This document shows positions 48,101 through 59,511 of a DNA stretch of 64,000 nt, piece by piece. Origin of the DNA: Tenebrio molitor (taxonomy: Eukaryota > Arthropoda > Insecta > Coleoptera > Tenebrionidae); assembly GCF_963966145.1 (NCBI RefSeq), contig NC_091055.1, positions 3,968,001-4,032,000 on the forward strand, in the 5' to 3' direction. Every line of letters starts with the position of its first letter. Position 1 is the stretch's first letter. The translations under genes and the position numbers were made by a program. The notes under the pieces were generated by a model, which was not told the DNA's origin, made no database searches, and saw only the letters and a list, made by a program, of their open reading frames with translations.

Positions 48101-48584
48101 ACGACTTCGATAATAACGTCCCCTTTGAAGTATGTTTTCTGTTTAATGTTACAATTTCACAATCAACTGAAAGAGTCAACATCAACTTACAAAAAATTCC
48201 AGATTGCCTCCAGCTGTTTCATTTTTAATGAATAATTTAATTGCTGAAATCCAGTGACATACACATTATATATTAAAAACAAATAAAGAACATGTTTACA
48301 TTATTTCATATCCTGTAGGTATATTATTTATGAAGAATTAATTAAAACCACACACAGTTTAGAACTTCAGAAATTAGACTTCCCCATTCTGCGATTTGAT
48401 TTTTTCGCATAATTCTTTGATCGGTAGTAAACCACATTTTATGATTGTTAAAATCACCGATACGGGTGTCACTTTTCATACAGACCATTAATAAAAATAA
48501 CGAAGCTTGTTTTTACAAATTCGGACGCGCTGCCACATAATTACATATTGGTGAAATTGTTGTGGGGTATAAGATCACACCACA
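45162..48584. other. Non-coding stretch, no gene recognised
   Basis: AT-rich. ORFs at 46853-47050 and 47532-47848 (+) have no domain I recognise and no paired splice sites. A few short inverted motifs occur (for example around 46072-46102), but nothing with element structure. Confidence 0.45.
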
Positions 48585-49225
48585 ACGACCGACAGCCTCT
48601 AGCTACAAATTTGTCACGGCACGTAACACTACAAGGGTGCTCGATGTAGCACCTTATAGAATAAATAGGGTAGACGCATTTCAAAACAATAGCTTTCTAG
48701 TTTCAGTCTCGATCGGCTCGACATCCTTTTTCACTTTACTGAACATTACTGTAAAAAAATTAAACGAATGACCTCTCCGTTTTTATTTTTTTAACAAGTA
48801 ATACTCAGTGTCAGAGGTCACAAGTTAGTGCGCAGATTATGGCTGCAGAAGGTCATCTCACAATAAAGGACGCCACTTTTCACTTTTCTTAGTCAAAAGA
48901 TGATGACGATCATTTTATGTGTCCAGTCTACGCAAACACAGATAAGATTGCTTGGGTATTAAATTCCTCATTCATTATTTTACCACACTTTCTTTTGAAC
49001 TGTCTTCGATGTCACTACATCAAGGTAATAAATAACATTGGGTCTGTTTTGGGTTTTTCTGAAAAGACAAATTAAATGTTAAATGATAACTGTTTCGTTT
49101 TTTCTTATCTGGAAAATGTTACCAATATCTGCACGCAATAGAAAATTTTGTACTTTTTCTTTTCTACTATTGTTGAGACAGCTTTTGCGAAAGGTAAGAA
49201 ATATGCATGTTTAACAAAAACATAT
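48585..49225 (+). repeat. Dispersed or segmental repeat, copy X
   Basis: The first block (48585-48712), with CTACAAATTTGTCACGG, ACAAGGGTGCTCGATGT and GACGCATTTCAAAA, recurs at 52331-52460. The second block (about 48849-48905), with AAGGTCATCTCACAATAA and GACGCCACTTTTCAC, and a third (about 49192-49225) recur at 53967-54065. All are in the same orientation and order. The repeat is not obviously coding, although it reads through a short open frame in both copies. Confidence 0.6.
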
Positions 49226-52200
49226 CTTGAAGAATTGTTTGAGATTTTTTTTGTCTGAGGGCAAACTTGGAGGAAAAAATTAAAACATAAATTTTGATTT
49301 CTACGATAAAGAAATGCTGAGTAGATTAGGTTTGCTATTTGGAGTGGTTTCTTCCAGTTAGCTTGACCTCACAGAAGAATAAAACGGTGTAGAAATTCTA
49401 TAACAATTCTATCTTTCATAAAACAATATGTATACTCGTATGTAGTGGTCATCAATTGTTAATTCTCAAGCAAAGTACAAAAGTGCAATTTCTCTAGAGA
49501 CAACCTTGGAAGAAAATGTTTGACTTCATATTGCAGTTTTCAACAGAAATAAAGTGATTTAAACCCGATTGCTCGATTCAATACAAAGTAATTCAGTTTC
49601 TTATTTGGTTGAAAATCTCAACCAACAAGTTTATGTCCAAAGATCAACAACATTCGTCGTAGATTTCGTGTCCTTGTGTCAAATTATTTATGACCAAAAT
49701 TAGTTTTAAAAAATAAATCTACATCTAGCAGGAAATTTTCTTTTTGGCCTCCTGTGATGGAAACTTTGCAAATACGCACCTTTCGCGTCACAAGAAACTT
49801 TGTTTTTACAGCGACTGTGCGACGGTGAATTTTTCCCACATACTATGCAGCAAAGTAAATAATCGTTGTTTTTAACCTTTAGAAACGTAGAAGAAATACA
49901 CAATTTTAAATTAATGAAGCTGAGTTTCAGGAGAACAATATGTATACATTTTGAATTCAATTAGTTTTAGAAAATAAAATCTAAAAGAAATGAAAATAGC
50001 AGCGCCATCTGTCCGTTCTACCTTACATTTGACAATTGTTGGGTGCGTTCCATTAAAATTCGAAAAGCAGTAATTGTTTTTAACATTTTAAATTAATAAA
50101 CCTGTGCCAAAAAGCATTATACATGTGTGAAACATTTTGCAACACTTAGTTTATGAAACACTCCGCTGCGCGTGGTGTTTCAAATTAAAATTCGCGCTGC
50201 AAATGTAACTTCTCACACTCGATTGTAAATATCTATTTTAGCAACAATACTGATATGCTGTTACCAAACATATTTCTTCAGTTTTCTTAAAGAAGTTTCA
50301 TACTTTTACTTAATTGCAGATTTTTCAATGAAGTCTTAAACTTTTTAACAGGTCTCGACAAGTTTTCAAGAGGTTTTCAACAAATGAAAAAGGTAACCTC
50401 ATTTTCGCGATACGATGTGCACTAAAATACAATTGCAATGATGAATATATACCAAAAATTACAATTGATTTGTATTTGTTCTTTTGGCGACTTTAACGAT
50501 TAATTATTAAACGAATGAAAAATTTGCAACATCATTTTGTTGCAACGTGAAAATTTCAGTAGATACATTTGGCCAGTAATGGGTTATAAAATAGTCACAA
50601 ATCCGTTATGCATAGATACAAAATATTAAAGACTACTTAAATTATTAATTGGTCGTAATTGCACGGCGTAAAATTGAAATCTGATTGGGTTTGATAACGT
50701 GGCACATTTCACGAGTCGAAAGCATTATTATCAGCTTGTTGGTGTAAATTTTTAGAAGAAAAACATTGTAGATGTGAAGTTGAATTCGGTGAAACTTTGC
50801 CAACTTGAGGAGAATGTGGCTAGATTAGGCGTGTTGCGCTGTTTCGTGGTGTCTGACACAATCACACGAGTGTCGTCTCGTTATTATGAAAAATAATTTT
50901 TGTGTTGTGGGTACATCCGTGCAAAGCCCCAATCTACAAATCTATGTTGCTCACTCGATAACTCGATTACATATGACACTAATTTCATTTGAAACAAAAT
51001 TACAGCAGAGCAGAAAACGTCAGATGCTTCCTGTCACTCCCTGTTCCATTATTCTTTTTTGATACCGCCGTATCACCACTGTCTGTTAACTGTACGACTG
51101 CGGTTTCGTGTTGTATTAATCAACTCCTCACTTAAGCCAAACTTTCGTAGAGTATGACGATCGTAATCCCTTTAACGCAATTTAGACTAGCGAATAGACG
51201 CGATAACAATTTCTGTTTGAGGCTTCTGGTCAACAATTCATTACATTCATCCGGATTGGATTAAAAGTTTGCGATTCTGATTTTATCAAATATAAAAGTA
51301 TCGCGTGGGGGATAAAAAGTTCATCTAATGGCTTCTTCTTCTGCCCCACACCCGCAACATCCTTCCTTCCTCTTCCAACGTAGAGTAAAAGAACTGAATT
51401 TATTTGTTTTGTTGGACACCCTTCACACGCGCCTATTAGCAACTTCAGTCACCTGCGAAAATATTTTCTCAAATTAAAACTTCCTTCTTTGTCGTGCTTT
51501 CATTTAAATTCCGTTGCAATAAAAATTACACTTGACAAATTTTGAAGTATTTGGATTTATTAGCCGGAGTTTTACGCTTATCGCCTTGGCTCGGTTAGAA
51601 ATGGGCAAGGGAGTTGGATTAATTTGCGAAACGTTTCGCCGTACAATCATTTTTTGCGGTTCAAATTAGGAATGACTTATTGTGCTGTAAATTAGTTTTT
51701 GCCATCGGAAACCCAAATTTAAGATGTAAACAATGTGTCAATGTACGAGAAGATATCCGAGTCGGAGACGTCCAAAAAATTTATATACTATCTAGACTAA
51801 AAGATGGTATACACACGTCCATAAATCATAATAAAATGTTTTAAGCCTGACATTGTCGACTTGTTTATCTCCAAATTCACTTTGCTGCACGACTGGAACG
51901 GCTAAACTATCCGGACTAATTGCGATTTGCATTTTGTTTCACTGAAAGTTAATGCGCTGACAGATTGAAATACGAATCGATTCAAATTGAGCCGTTCTTC
52001 AGATTAACTCAGATTTAGTGAAAAAATCGCTGCCTGAAATATCGTGTATTCTGACATCGGAGCAGTTCCGGCTTTTAGCACTCCCCTGTTCGCACACAAC
52101 CGAATAATTGGTTCGATTGCACCGATTCTTTTCATATTTCACGTGTCATCAGGAGCGTCACGCCTCATCAGGACATTATCCGCCATTAAGAAAATACCCT

Positions 52201-52330
52201 ATGTAGGCAACCAACAATACATCTCTGCCCCGCTCCGAATGACATCTTACAATTTTTACAATAAAACGTCGAATCTTTTACTCTTTAAACTGAACAGTCT
52301 TGTTCATCGTGGGACATATAACAATGCTGC
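49226..52330. other. Non-coding stretch, no gene recognised
   Basis: AT-rich. It contains a foldback at about 50124-50219 (separate entry). ORFs at 49706-49960, 51230-51442 and 52044-52373 have no recognisable domain. Confidence 0.45.
50124..50219. repeat. Foldback with GC-rich centre
   Basis: The left arm carries TGTGTGAAACATTTTGCA and, nearer the centre, ATGAAACAC. The right arm carries GTGTTTCAAATT and TGCAAATGTAACTTCTCACA. The centre reads TCCGCTGCGCGTG. The plan (AT-rich arms, short GC-rich palindromic tip) is shared with the foldbacks at 1683-1802, 18020-18215 and 58435-58665. Confidence 0.55.
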
Positions 52331-52460
52331 ATCGACCGACTGCCTCAAGCTACAAATTTGTCACGGTATGTAACGTTACAAGGGTGCTCGATGTCTCCCC
52401 TTGCAACTTATACCAGGCTGACGCATTTCAAAATAGTACTTTGAAATTTCTAGTTTCTGG
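52331..52460 (+). repeat. Dispersed or segmental repeat, copy Y
   Basis: It matches the first block of copy X (48585-48712): CGACCGACTGCCTC, CTACAAATTTGTCACGG, ACAAGGGTGCTCGATGT and GACGCATTTCAAAA in the same order. The rest of the unit appears about 1.5 kb further on, at 53967-54065, with the leader and first coding exon of the CUB gene in between. Confidence 0.6.
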
Positions 52461-53453
52461 TGCTAGTTGTATGGCCACTCAAACGTAGTTTCATACCACA
52501 AACGGTAACAGAAGTTACATTTATCATTAAGTAACAGCGACCCAAGCATGGAACAACATTCAGTTCAAAAATGGACAAGTACAGAGAATTAGATAGAGTG
52601 CGTTACAAAAGATAATTTTGTGATGGAAATGTCTCCGGTACAAAAATATTTACAGTAAAATGTTTACGTCAGTAGCACTTGTCGTTTTATAGTGGCCATC
52701 ATTTTTTAAATTCATAATATTTTATATAGCTTCTTTATGAAACTATAAAATTAAAATTTGGAGAGTGACGCAGATATAAAAGCAATTTTTTTTATTTTGT
52801 GGTGAAGTTTATTATTTAGGTTGTGCGTAATTGCGTAGAATTGTGGATGGAGCTTCTTGATCCATTATTCTGCGGTTATAGGTGTAGGTATTGTCGGTAT
52901 CATATTGTGGGTAAATTATTTGTGACATGTCTTGTAGGAGTGTCAAGCCCGATGATTCGGCCAATTTTACAAGAAAGTAATTTGTAGACTGCCGGTTAAT
53001 AAAGCAAGTTTCAAAGATACGGCAGTCTGCGCTCCGCGGAGTCATTTTTAACTTGTCAAAGTCAGTACCAAGAAAATGAAATTCTGTAAAGGTTATGTGG
53101 TGAATTTTTCATAATTATTAATTAATTAGAAAGCGAAAGGGTTGGTGAGGCGGCAAATTATGCGTTCGTTGGATTATCAGAGGGACTAAAGCCTCCTCGG
53201 TCTTCCGAATCCGCTAAAAGGGCACAAACGAACCATTGAACGTTTGTTGAAAATTAGAGATTTGTGCGTCGAGGCTCCTTTCCTGGAATAATTTCGTAGC
53301 TGGCTAAATCTGAAAGACTAAAGTAATTATTGTAGTGATATGAGAGATCAATGTTGAAAGGTTCGGGCTTTGAGGGTCGAAGGATAATAACACAGATTTA
53401 AATCTCTTTTGTTGCGAGTAAATCTTCCACTATGCATGTTTTCTCTGTTTCAG
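52461..53453 (+). other. Upstream sequence of the CUB gene
   Basis: No coding exon is recognised. It ends with TTTTCTCTGTTTCAG at 53439-53453, a good 3' splice site, so the adjacent part is probably an intron following an upstream 5' untranslated exon that I cannot place. Unspliced transcription from a promoter here is the alternative. Confidence 0.35.
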
Positions 53454-53658
53454 GTTCGGTACGTCGGAAAGAAATGTAAAGCATCAAAGGTTTTGCATGG
53501 AAATCGCGTCAAGGAAAAAGTATCGATGGTGTTTTCCGATGGACTTCTTGTCTAACGTCAAAATTAAATTGAGGATTAAATAAGGGATGATATAAAGAAA
53601 ATATGGAATTTTGTGGCGAGTGAGGTAGAGGCGTCGATTCGAGTAAGGAGGAAGCCCC
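53454..53658 (+). other. Likely 5' leader of the CUB gene, with several upstream ATGs
   Basis: It follows the acceptor TTTCAG (53448-53453) and leads into the start codon at 53659. An in-frame TAA at 53644-53646 excludes an earlier start in this exon. The leader contains ATG TAA at 53474-53479 (a start-stop pair), a 28-codon upstream ORF at 53497-53583, ATG ATA TAA at 53587-53595 and a six-codon ORF at 53603-53623. If this leader is in the mRNA, these would probably lower translation of the main frame. Confidence 0.5.
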
Positions 53659-53773
53659 ATGGCTTCCTCAAATTTGTCAACGTACGCATTCCTTCTGTGG
53701 TTCATCTGGTTCCACGTCCTGCCGCCCATGAGGGCCCAGCTCATGTGGACACCCATATATGTAGGCGGAAACA
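53659..53773 (+). CDS. CUB-domain protein, coding exon 1 (signal peptide)
   Basis: This exon encodes residues 1-38 plus one base of codon 39. It opens MASSNLSTYAF, has a hydrophobic core (FLLWFIWFHVLPP, about residues 11-23) and a plausible signal-peptidase site after MRA (residue 26), leaving a mature protein beginning QLMWTPIYVGGN. The start is fixed by the in-frame TAA five codons upstream. The exon ends at the consensus donor A|GTAAGT (53774), phase 1, matching the acceptor of exon 2. The protein should enter the secretory pathway. I do not recognise a named orthologue. Codon use is noticeably less AT-rich than the surroundings, which supports real coding. Confidence 0.85.
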
Positions 53774-56560
53774 GTAAGTCAAACTTCACACAAACCTCAT
53801 TTTAATTTACTCCTCAAATTTATATCGTTTTATTTATTCGGTTAAGGCAATTCAACCACATTAAATACCTTCATGTTTTGAATATTTAATAAACTAACAA
53901 CACAAACTTCTTGTTTACGTAAATTTTACATTTTTTTACCAAAATTATTATTATTGCGGGTTGTACAAGGTCATCTCACAATAAGGGACGCCACTTTTCA
54001 CATTTCTCGGTCACAAGATGGCGACGCCAGTTTTTGCGAAAGACAAGAAATTTATATATTTTTAACAAGGAACAACGACATAAACATAGTTTGGATCTTT
54101 AGACAAATAAAAAAAAACACACGGGAAAAATCTATTTTGATTGAAGAAGAAATATCGATCAGATCATGCAATTTAAGGAAAATTCTTTTACTTCTTTTTT
54201 TTCTTCACGAGGTGTTCACGTGATAGTTCGTAGCGACGTCATGAAAAGTCTGATTTACACAGCTTCGAAAAAATTGAGTTTTGTGCGGGAAATTTAAATC
54301 TTATTAAAAAAACAGAAGCACTCAGAACACAAGAGCACGAGGCATTCAACCAGACAGCAACGCTCTTTGGAAGCCTGAAAATTTTGTATTTTTTATTTAT
54401 TGAAAGTTTATTACTCCATTGAGTCGCCACGCCGACTATAGCTAGGTTAGTTTTGCAATAAATTGCTTCGATAATTTTCTTTAGAGGCAAAACCTACCCT
54501 GCAGAGAGCCACCCCAAATATGTTTTATTTTCCCCGCAGTTGCCGAGTAAGGTGTGGTAAACTGGGTGGCTATTCCCTCACGTGAAAAAATGTCTGGCAT
54601 TAGAGTGATAAGTTTAAAATCAAATTTATGGCGGCAACTTTTGCTTAGACCGAAGTCGACAAGTCGGAGGAGCGACTTCCTTACGTCCTTATTAAATTCG
54701 AACCGGCATTCTTATCACATTTGTATCTATAGGGTGAGGCAAGAACACGCACACACCACTTCTAATATCTAAGTGAAATTGTATAGATGTCACGGCCGTT
54801 CCGTGGGGCACAGCTGATTATTAATTGAATAAGGAAACTGTCTTGGTCTGATGATAAACGACGTAACGAAATAAGCGAGCATTTGCTGGGTCTTTACGAA
54901 TCATAGCGTGGCCGTAAAGTGAGCATAAATTTCAGCCAAAAAGGCAAATGCGCCATCAAAATCTTGTCTATGTGTTAGATAAATTTATGGCATAATAGAA
55001 AAGCATTTACACTTATATGGTTCAATAAAACGTTCGGAAAAGTGGAGTGACGGAGAGAAAAGGAATTTTTTCGAGTGGTGTGCTTGGGGTTTTCATCCGC
55101 TGAATCAGTTTTGCGATTACGTGACAAATTTAATTATAGCAATATTTGATGTGATGTCTGTTATTGTCACTACCCTCGGGGATGTATAGAGGGAGTATTT
55201 GTTGTTTTCCTTGGGACAATTAATTAAGTCTCCGAAGGCTTCCCTTTAGACTATTATTTCCTTCAGCTATCGGAACAACTGGACGCTGATGTCATTATCA
55301 TGACAAACAGACTTCTCATCTGCGGCTTCCACAACAGACCTAATTCTTAACCGAGCCATTATCTAATCAAGGGTTGCAAATTCGGACGATTTCTTGCACC
55401 TGTCCTGACATTATGCTAAAAAATACCACCAAACTAATAATTTGGACCTGGTTTTTACCCACCCGAAGGGAACACAACACCAAACTGTACTCTCGAAAAA
55501 ATAATGCCTAGAAAATCTATATTTTATGTGTGTGCATATAATAAATTCTCAGTCTAAATTTATTTGCGCTCCCACCCCCGACTTTTATTTCTCTCCCCGT
55601 TCACGTATTTCATGCATTCAATTTTTGCTCTTTCTCCCCCAAGTTAACCTCGCGTCCATTCGTTGCACTCTTTAAAAATCCACCATCCCGTCAGGTCAAC
55701 CGCGCCATTTAAACCACGACTTTGAACAAAATTTTATTTTATCTACACCTTCACTCTTGCCTGTCGAAACTTGTCTGTGCATTCTCACTCTATTTTCGAT
55801 TTACTCAAAAATGAAAAACTTTCCAAAACAAAATTTCAATTCAACTCAAGATTGCTTGAACGTAATTAACATTTGCCACCTACTTTTATATTCACAGGGA
55901 GTGATGAATCTGCACGAGTTAATCTACGACTCGGCTTTTATCTCTCGTTGCCTAACAAGTTTTCAAATTTCTTTCATCATATTCGATGACATTTGTGCTC
56001 CTGAAGTGGATAAGTATTCGTTTAAATATTTATGAATTATACTTTGATATAATCTAAGCGACAATCTTGTCATGCTTACATGAGACGCTTAGGTGTTTCT
56101 TTAACTTATCATTTCGTTGCTTGAATTATGAATCCTCTTTTTATTAAGTCAATTTCCGGCCTCTTCAGTGCTATTATTTATGACGTGCTCCCCCGTTTTC
56201 GGCATCTTCCCCCGAAAAAATTACGCGCGAACCTTAACATAAATTAGATGACACCGCCATTTATGCATCCATCTATCGTAATTTGCCGGAATGAAACAGA
56301 TTTATAAATTATAAATTAAATCCGGAAAGTTTCTTTAAAGTCGAGCGCCGAAGTGAAATTATCGAAAAATCACTTCCGAACAATTTGGATGTGAAAGAGA
56401 AGCTATCCGCGTCTCTTTATTGCACCTTTCATTTGCAATAACACCGCTACCGGTGCAGCATTAAATTGTCAGAATTTTAATCAAATTTCGTGATATCACC
56501 CGATAAATTCGTTGCACTCGAGCACTCAGGTCGCTCTCACAGTTGATTGTCCCTTTTCAG
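53774..56560 (+). other. Intron 1 of the CUB gene (2787 bases)
   Basis: It is bounded by GTAAGT at 53774 and CCCTTTTCAG at 56551-56560. It contains repeat block Z at 53967-54065 and an isolated TATAGGGTG at about 54728 resembling a lone ACAGGGTG-family end. ORFs at 53954-54223, 54239-54490 and 55757-56035 show no domain. The 5' half-kilobase around 54480-54760 is less AT-rich. Confidence 0.7.
53967..54065 (+). repeat. Dispersed or segmental repeat, copy Z
   Basis: It shares AAGGTCATCTCACAATAA, GGACGCCACTTTTCAC and a GCGAAAGxxAAGAAAT block with 48849-49225, in the same order. It sits about 190 bases into intron 1. Together with copy Y at 52331 it brackets the first coding exon. Confidence 0.55.
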
Positions 56561-56722
56561 GTCAAATCGACTTATGGACGCAGGAAGCGAAGGGTTGTCC
56601 TTGCCCCTGGAACAGGACCGACCATCAGTGTGCTTGCTGCGTGGCCGACGGGGGCTGCCATTGCGGCAAGAGCTCCCCAAATCGGTGCTCACAATGCGGA
56701 CTCGAACAACACTGCAATCACA
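56561..56722 (+). CDS. CUB-domain protein, coding exon 2 (cysteine-rich module)
   Basis: This 162-base exon completes codon 39 (Ser), encodes residues 40-92 and gives one base to codon 93. It reads QIDLWTQEAKGCPCPWNRTD and goes on to a cysteine-dense stretch. The ten cysteines are arranged as CPC, QCACC, GCHC, RCSQC and HC within about 41 residues, plus one N-glycosylation sequon (NRT). Flanking signals are CCCTTTTCAG before and A|GTATGT after, and both introns are phase 1, so the module could be skipped or shuffled without shifting the frame. The spacing suggests a compact disulfide-bonded extracellular domain, but I do not match it to a named fold. Two alternative frames stay open here, but only this one joins both neighbouring exons. 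Confidence 0.88.
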
Positions 56723-57492
56723 GTATGTATGACGTTTATTTAAATTTTACACCGTTTATTATTTTAATAGACCGGCAAAATGAATTTTTACAACGGCTGA
56801 AAAACAAACGGAAAATTGTTCTGTCCTCGTGAATATTTTACGCGCGAAACGCGAAATTTATGTCCTCTTATATGAGCTGCGAGGCAGGACCCCGTAAGCT
56901 ATTACGTGTCTACTACACGCATATACAAGGTGGTTCTTGCATAAAATATAAGCTACCGCTGATGAAAATTGCCAAATGCTAAAGATAAAGAATACTTTTT
57001 CAATTATCACACGAAAAGTATTGATTCCCCAAATGTATCGATTACGTCAACTGAACGACAAGAATAGCTGGAGTTTTTTAAAGATTTTTCAAAATTTTAT
57101 GTACAAAATTTGTTTCGTATTTTTTAACATTTTGGTTTTAAAGAGATTTGTTACATTGTAAAGAATTCGAACAACAAATTTTATTGATAGGATATAAACA
57201 ATATTTTTGAAATTTTTTTTTCTTAATTTTTTTCAAAAATTGTCCAGTTCCCTTCATAGACTTAAGCATTTCGCAGTAAGATAGAATTATATTTCATATT
57301 TGTAGAAATTCTAACAATAAATCTAATGTACAAAGTAGGAGTGACATTTGTGACATGAATATCGATAATTTTGCATAAATGTGTTTTTTTTTTTTTTCAA
57401 AAAATAATTAAATTGCGGCCATTCTACCTTGATGGTCCTCAACTCTGACTGGACGAGTTTAAGATGACTTTTCTCGGACTATCGCTGGAGAT

Positions 57493-57953
57493 AGGACTTT
57501 TAATGAGCCCGCGGAATTGAAAATGCAACCCACAATACATTTGCAACGCTAACGTGGATTTTTTAAATGAAATTATGAATCCATGATAGCTTTGCTTCCA
57601 ATAATTTTATTTTCCACAACTGACATTTACGAAAAAGTGAAACTACGACGATTAAAATGTATTCGAACGATGAGAAAAGAGACATGATTCTGATTTAAGG
57701 CGAATGTAATAAAAATGCCTCCGCCGTTACGCGTTTATGCAGGCAATAAACATTTTCCCAAAAACTCTTCGTTTTTTTCACAATTTCATTTAACCAAGCG
57801 AATATGACATTTATGTCAAAATTTACGAAACTGCAGTTGACTATGTTTCACGTTTTTTAAATCAAAAACAAATATCCACGTTAGCGCTGTAAATGTATTG
57901 TGGGTTGCATTTTCAATTCCGTCGGGCTCATTTCACTCGTGAAATACCCTGTA
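57493..57953. mobile_element. Foldback element in intron 2, ACAGGGTA-type right end
   Basis: The left arm (TGAGCCCGCGGAATTGAAAA, then TGCAACCCACAATACATTTG and CAACGCTAACGTGGAT) is inverted in the right arm up to about 57945, which then ends GTGAAATACCCTGTA. The left terminus is eroded or diverged. The loop includes CATTTACG- and TTTACGAAA-like pairs. It is non-coding. The right end matches the ACAGGGTG family. Confidence 0.75.
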
Positions 57954-58434
57954 TTAAATCATTAACAAATGTAAAATGTGTGACCTAGAAGACAGCCAAG
58001 TAGTTAAAGTTCTCATTTAGATAAAATTTATTATTTTATTTTTTCTTGATTCTTAGCTTCAGAAAGTTTTTAAATATAAGTTTAAAACACAAACAATTTA
58101 ATTTTAAGTAGATTTAAACCTTTTCGAATATACAGAGTGTCGACTTGAAAATTTAGGTTGCATTTATCTCTGATGAATGTAACATTACAAATTTGAAATA
58201 ATAGGACGTAATCTGGTATAGCTGTCCCGTCGTTATTGCACCCCAAGCCGCTTCCAGCTTCGCCCACTTCAAAATTTTAAATGATACTACCCTTTCAATG
58301 ACAAATTATGTAATAAGACACCATTTTTAGTACTTGTATCTCGGTAAAACAGTTACGGGGAAAGTTGTTGAATTATTTAACTTCGAAATTAAAAAATATG
58401 TAATAATATTTTATCGAAGGTAAAATAACAAGAC

Positions 58435-58665
58435 CTAATTTTTTTATCGGAAAATTTTTTTAATTTTACGAAAACTTTTTGCTTTGACAATTTTACGAAT
58501 TGAATTTAGGCATTTTTATTCTGGTTAGGCCCGAGAGCTTTAGCTCGAGGGTTTAACCTTTGAATAAAAATGCCCAAATATCAACGAGTAAAATATAAAA
58601 TTGTCTGAAGCAAAAATTGAGAAATTTATCAGATATAAAAAATTTGGTCGTTTTTTTTGGCAAGA
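58435..58665. repeat. Foldback with CGAGAGCTTTAGCTCG centre
   Basis: The arms pair from GACCTAATTTTTTT-like sequence inward through TTTTTGCTTTGACAATTTTA and TAGGCATTTTTATTC to the tip CCCGAGAGCTTTAGCTCGAG. The right arm mirrors this (AATAAAAATGCC, then AAAATTGTC and GAAGCAAAAA). Pairing may continue further out to about 58385 and 58740. It lies in intron 2 and has no coding capacity. Confidence 0.7.
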
Positions 58666-59080
58666 TTAATTTCAGAATACAAACTTTAACGTTAGGTAAT
58701 TAATTACATATTTATTTAAAATATAGTTATTAAAAAATAAAAACACATTGATTAAAAACAATTTGAGAATCTGACAGGAGTAGCATGCAATTTTAATCAC
58801 TTTTGACAGATGACAGAGTAGTAGGACGTTTTTATCGCGATAAACAGTTTTGATTGGATGAAAGCAAGTGCTCTGATTGGCTGAACACGTACGTGGGAAT
58901 TAATCTATGAAAAAATTCAAGTTGGCCTAGGTAGATCAATGAAAAAAGTACTAAAAACCTAAATAAGGTACAAAAATGTGGGATTTTGCGATAAACAATC
59001 GCAAGTAATAAAAAACGATTGACAAAATTCTTGTTAAGGCGGCCTTACACCAAGGCAACAATTGGCAACATGTTGCCGAC

Positions 59081-59122
59081 AACATTTTTTAGTAATGACC
59101 GGTAACATTACTAAAAAATGTT
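59081..59122. repeat. Perfect 17-base inverted repeat
   Basis: AACATTTTTTAGTAATG (59081-59097) is exactly inverted at 59106-59122, around the 8-base loop ACCGGTAA. Just upstream lies GGCCTTACACC and a second palindromic stretch (GGCAACATGTTGCC), a layout that suggests one end of a small foldback element. The right side is cut off by the element beginning at 59128. Confidence 0.6.
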
Positions 59123-59127
59123 TTTTT

Positions 59128-59511
59128 ACACCGACAAACTTTCAGGACTGATTCTATGAAAAAATAGACATACTCGTAAAACTCTTAATACATATGGGAC
59201 AAAAATGCTTAGTTTGCGAGATAATCGGCAAAAAACGTAAAAACAATTACGATCTGAACCCCTTGCATTTTTTTATTTATCTGTGCATTGAACAGGGGGG
59301 GGGGCTAAATTTTCCCAATTTTTGTAAATTGTAGAAAGCTCCTTTTTATGTTTATACGTTTCATCAATAAATTCCACCCGAGTGCCTTTGTTGCTGGTAA
59401 AACTTTTTAGTCGATTATTTGGCAAACTTAGCGTTTCAAGTGTTTTATACTTATTTTTGATCATAAAATCAGCACTGAAAGTTTGTCGGTGCAATTCTGA
59501 CACACCCTGTA
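59128..59511. mobile_element. ACAGGGTG-family foldback, left-truncated copy
   Basis: It is related to the element at 5122-5473: shared blocks are AAACTTTCAGG, AAAACTCTTAATACATATGG and ATGCTTAGTTTGCGAGATAA, and the right end CACACCCTGTA. The first 25 or so bases of the left terminus are missing, replaced by sequence of the adjoining palindrome. A run of ten G lies at 59295-59304. No coding sequence. Confidence 0.75.

Noticed and set aside
56723..56832. Read-through of the exon 2 frame beyond 56722
   Set aside because: A consensus GTATGT donor lies at 56723, composition turns AT-rich at once, and the phase fits exon 3, so the extension is intron.
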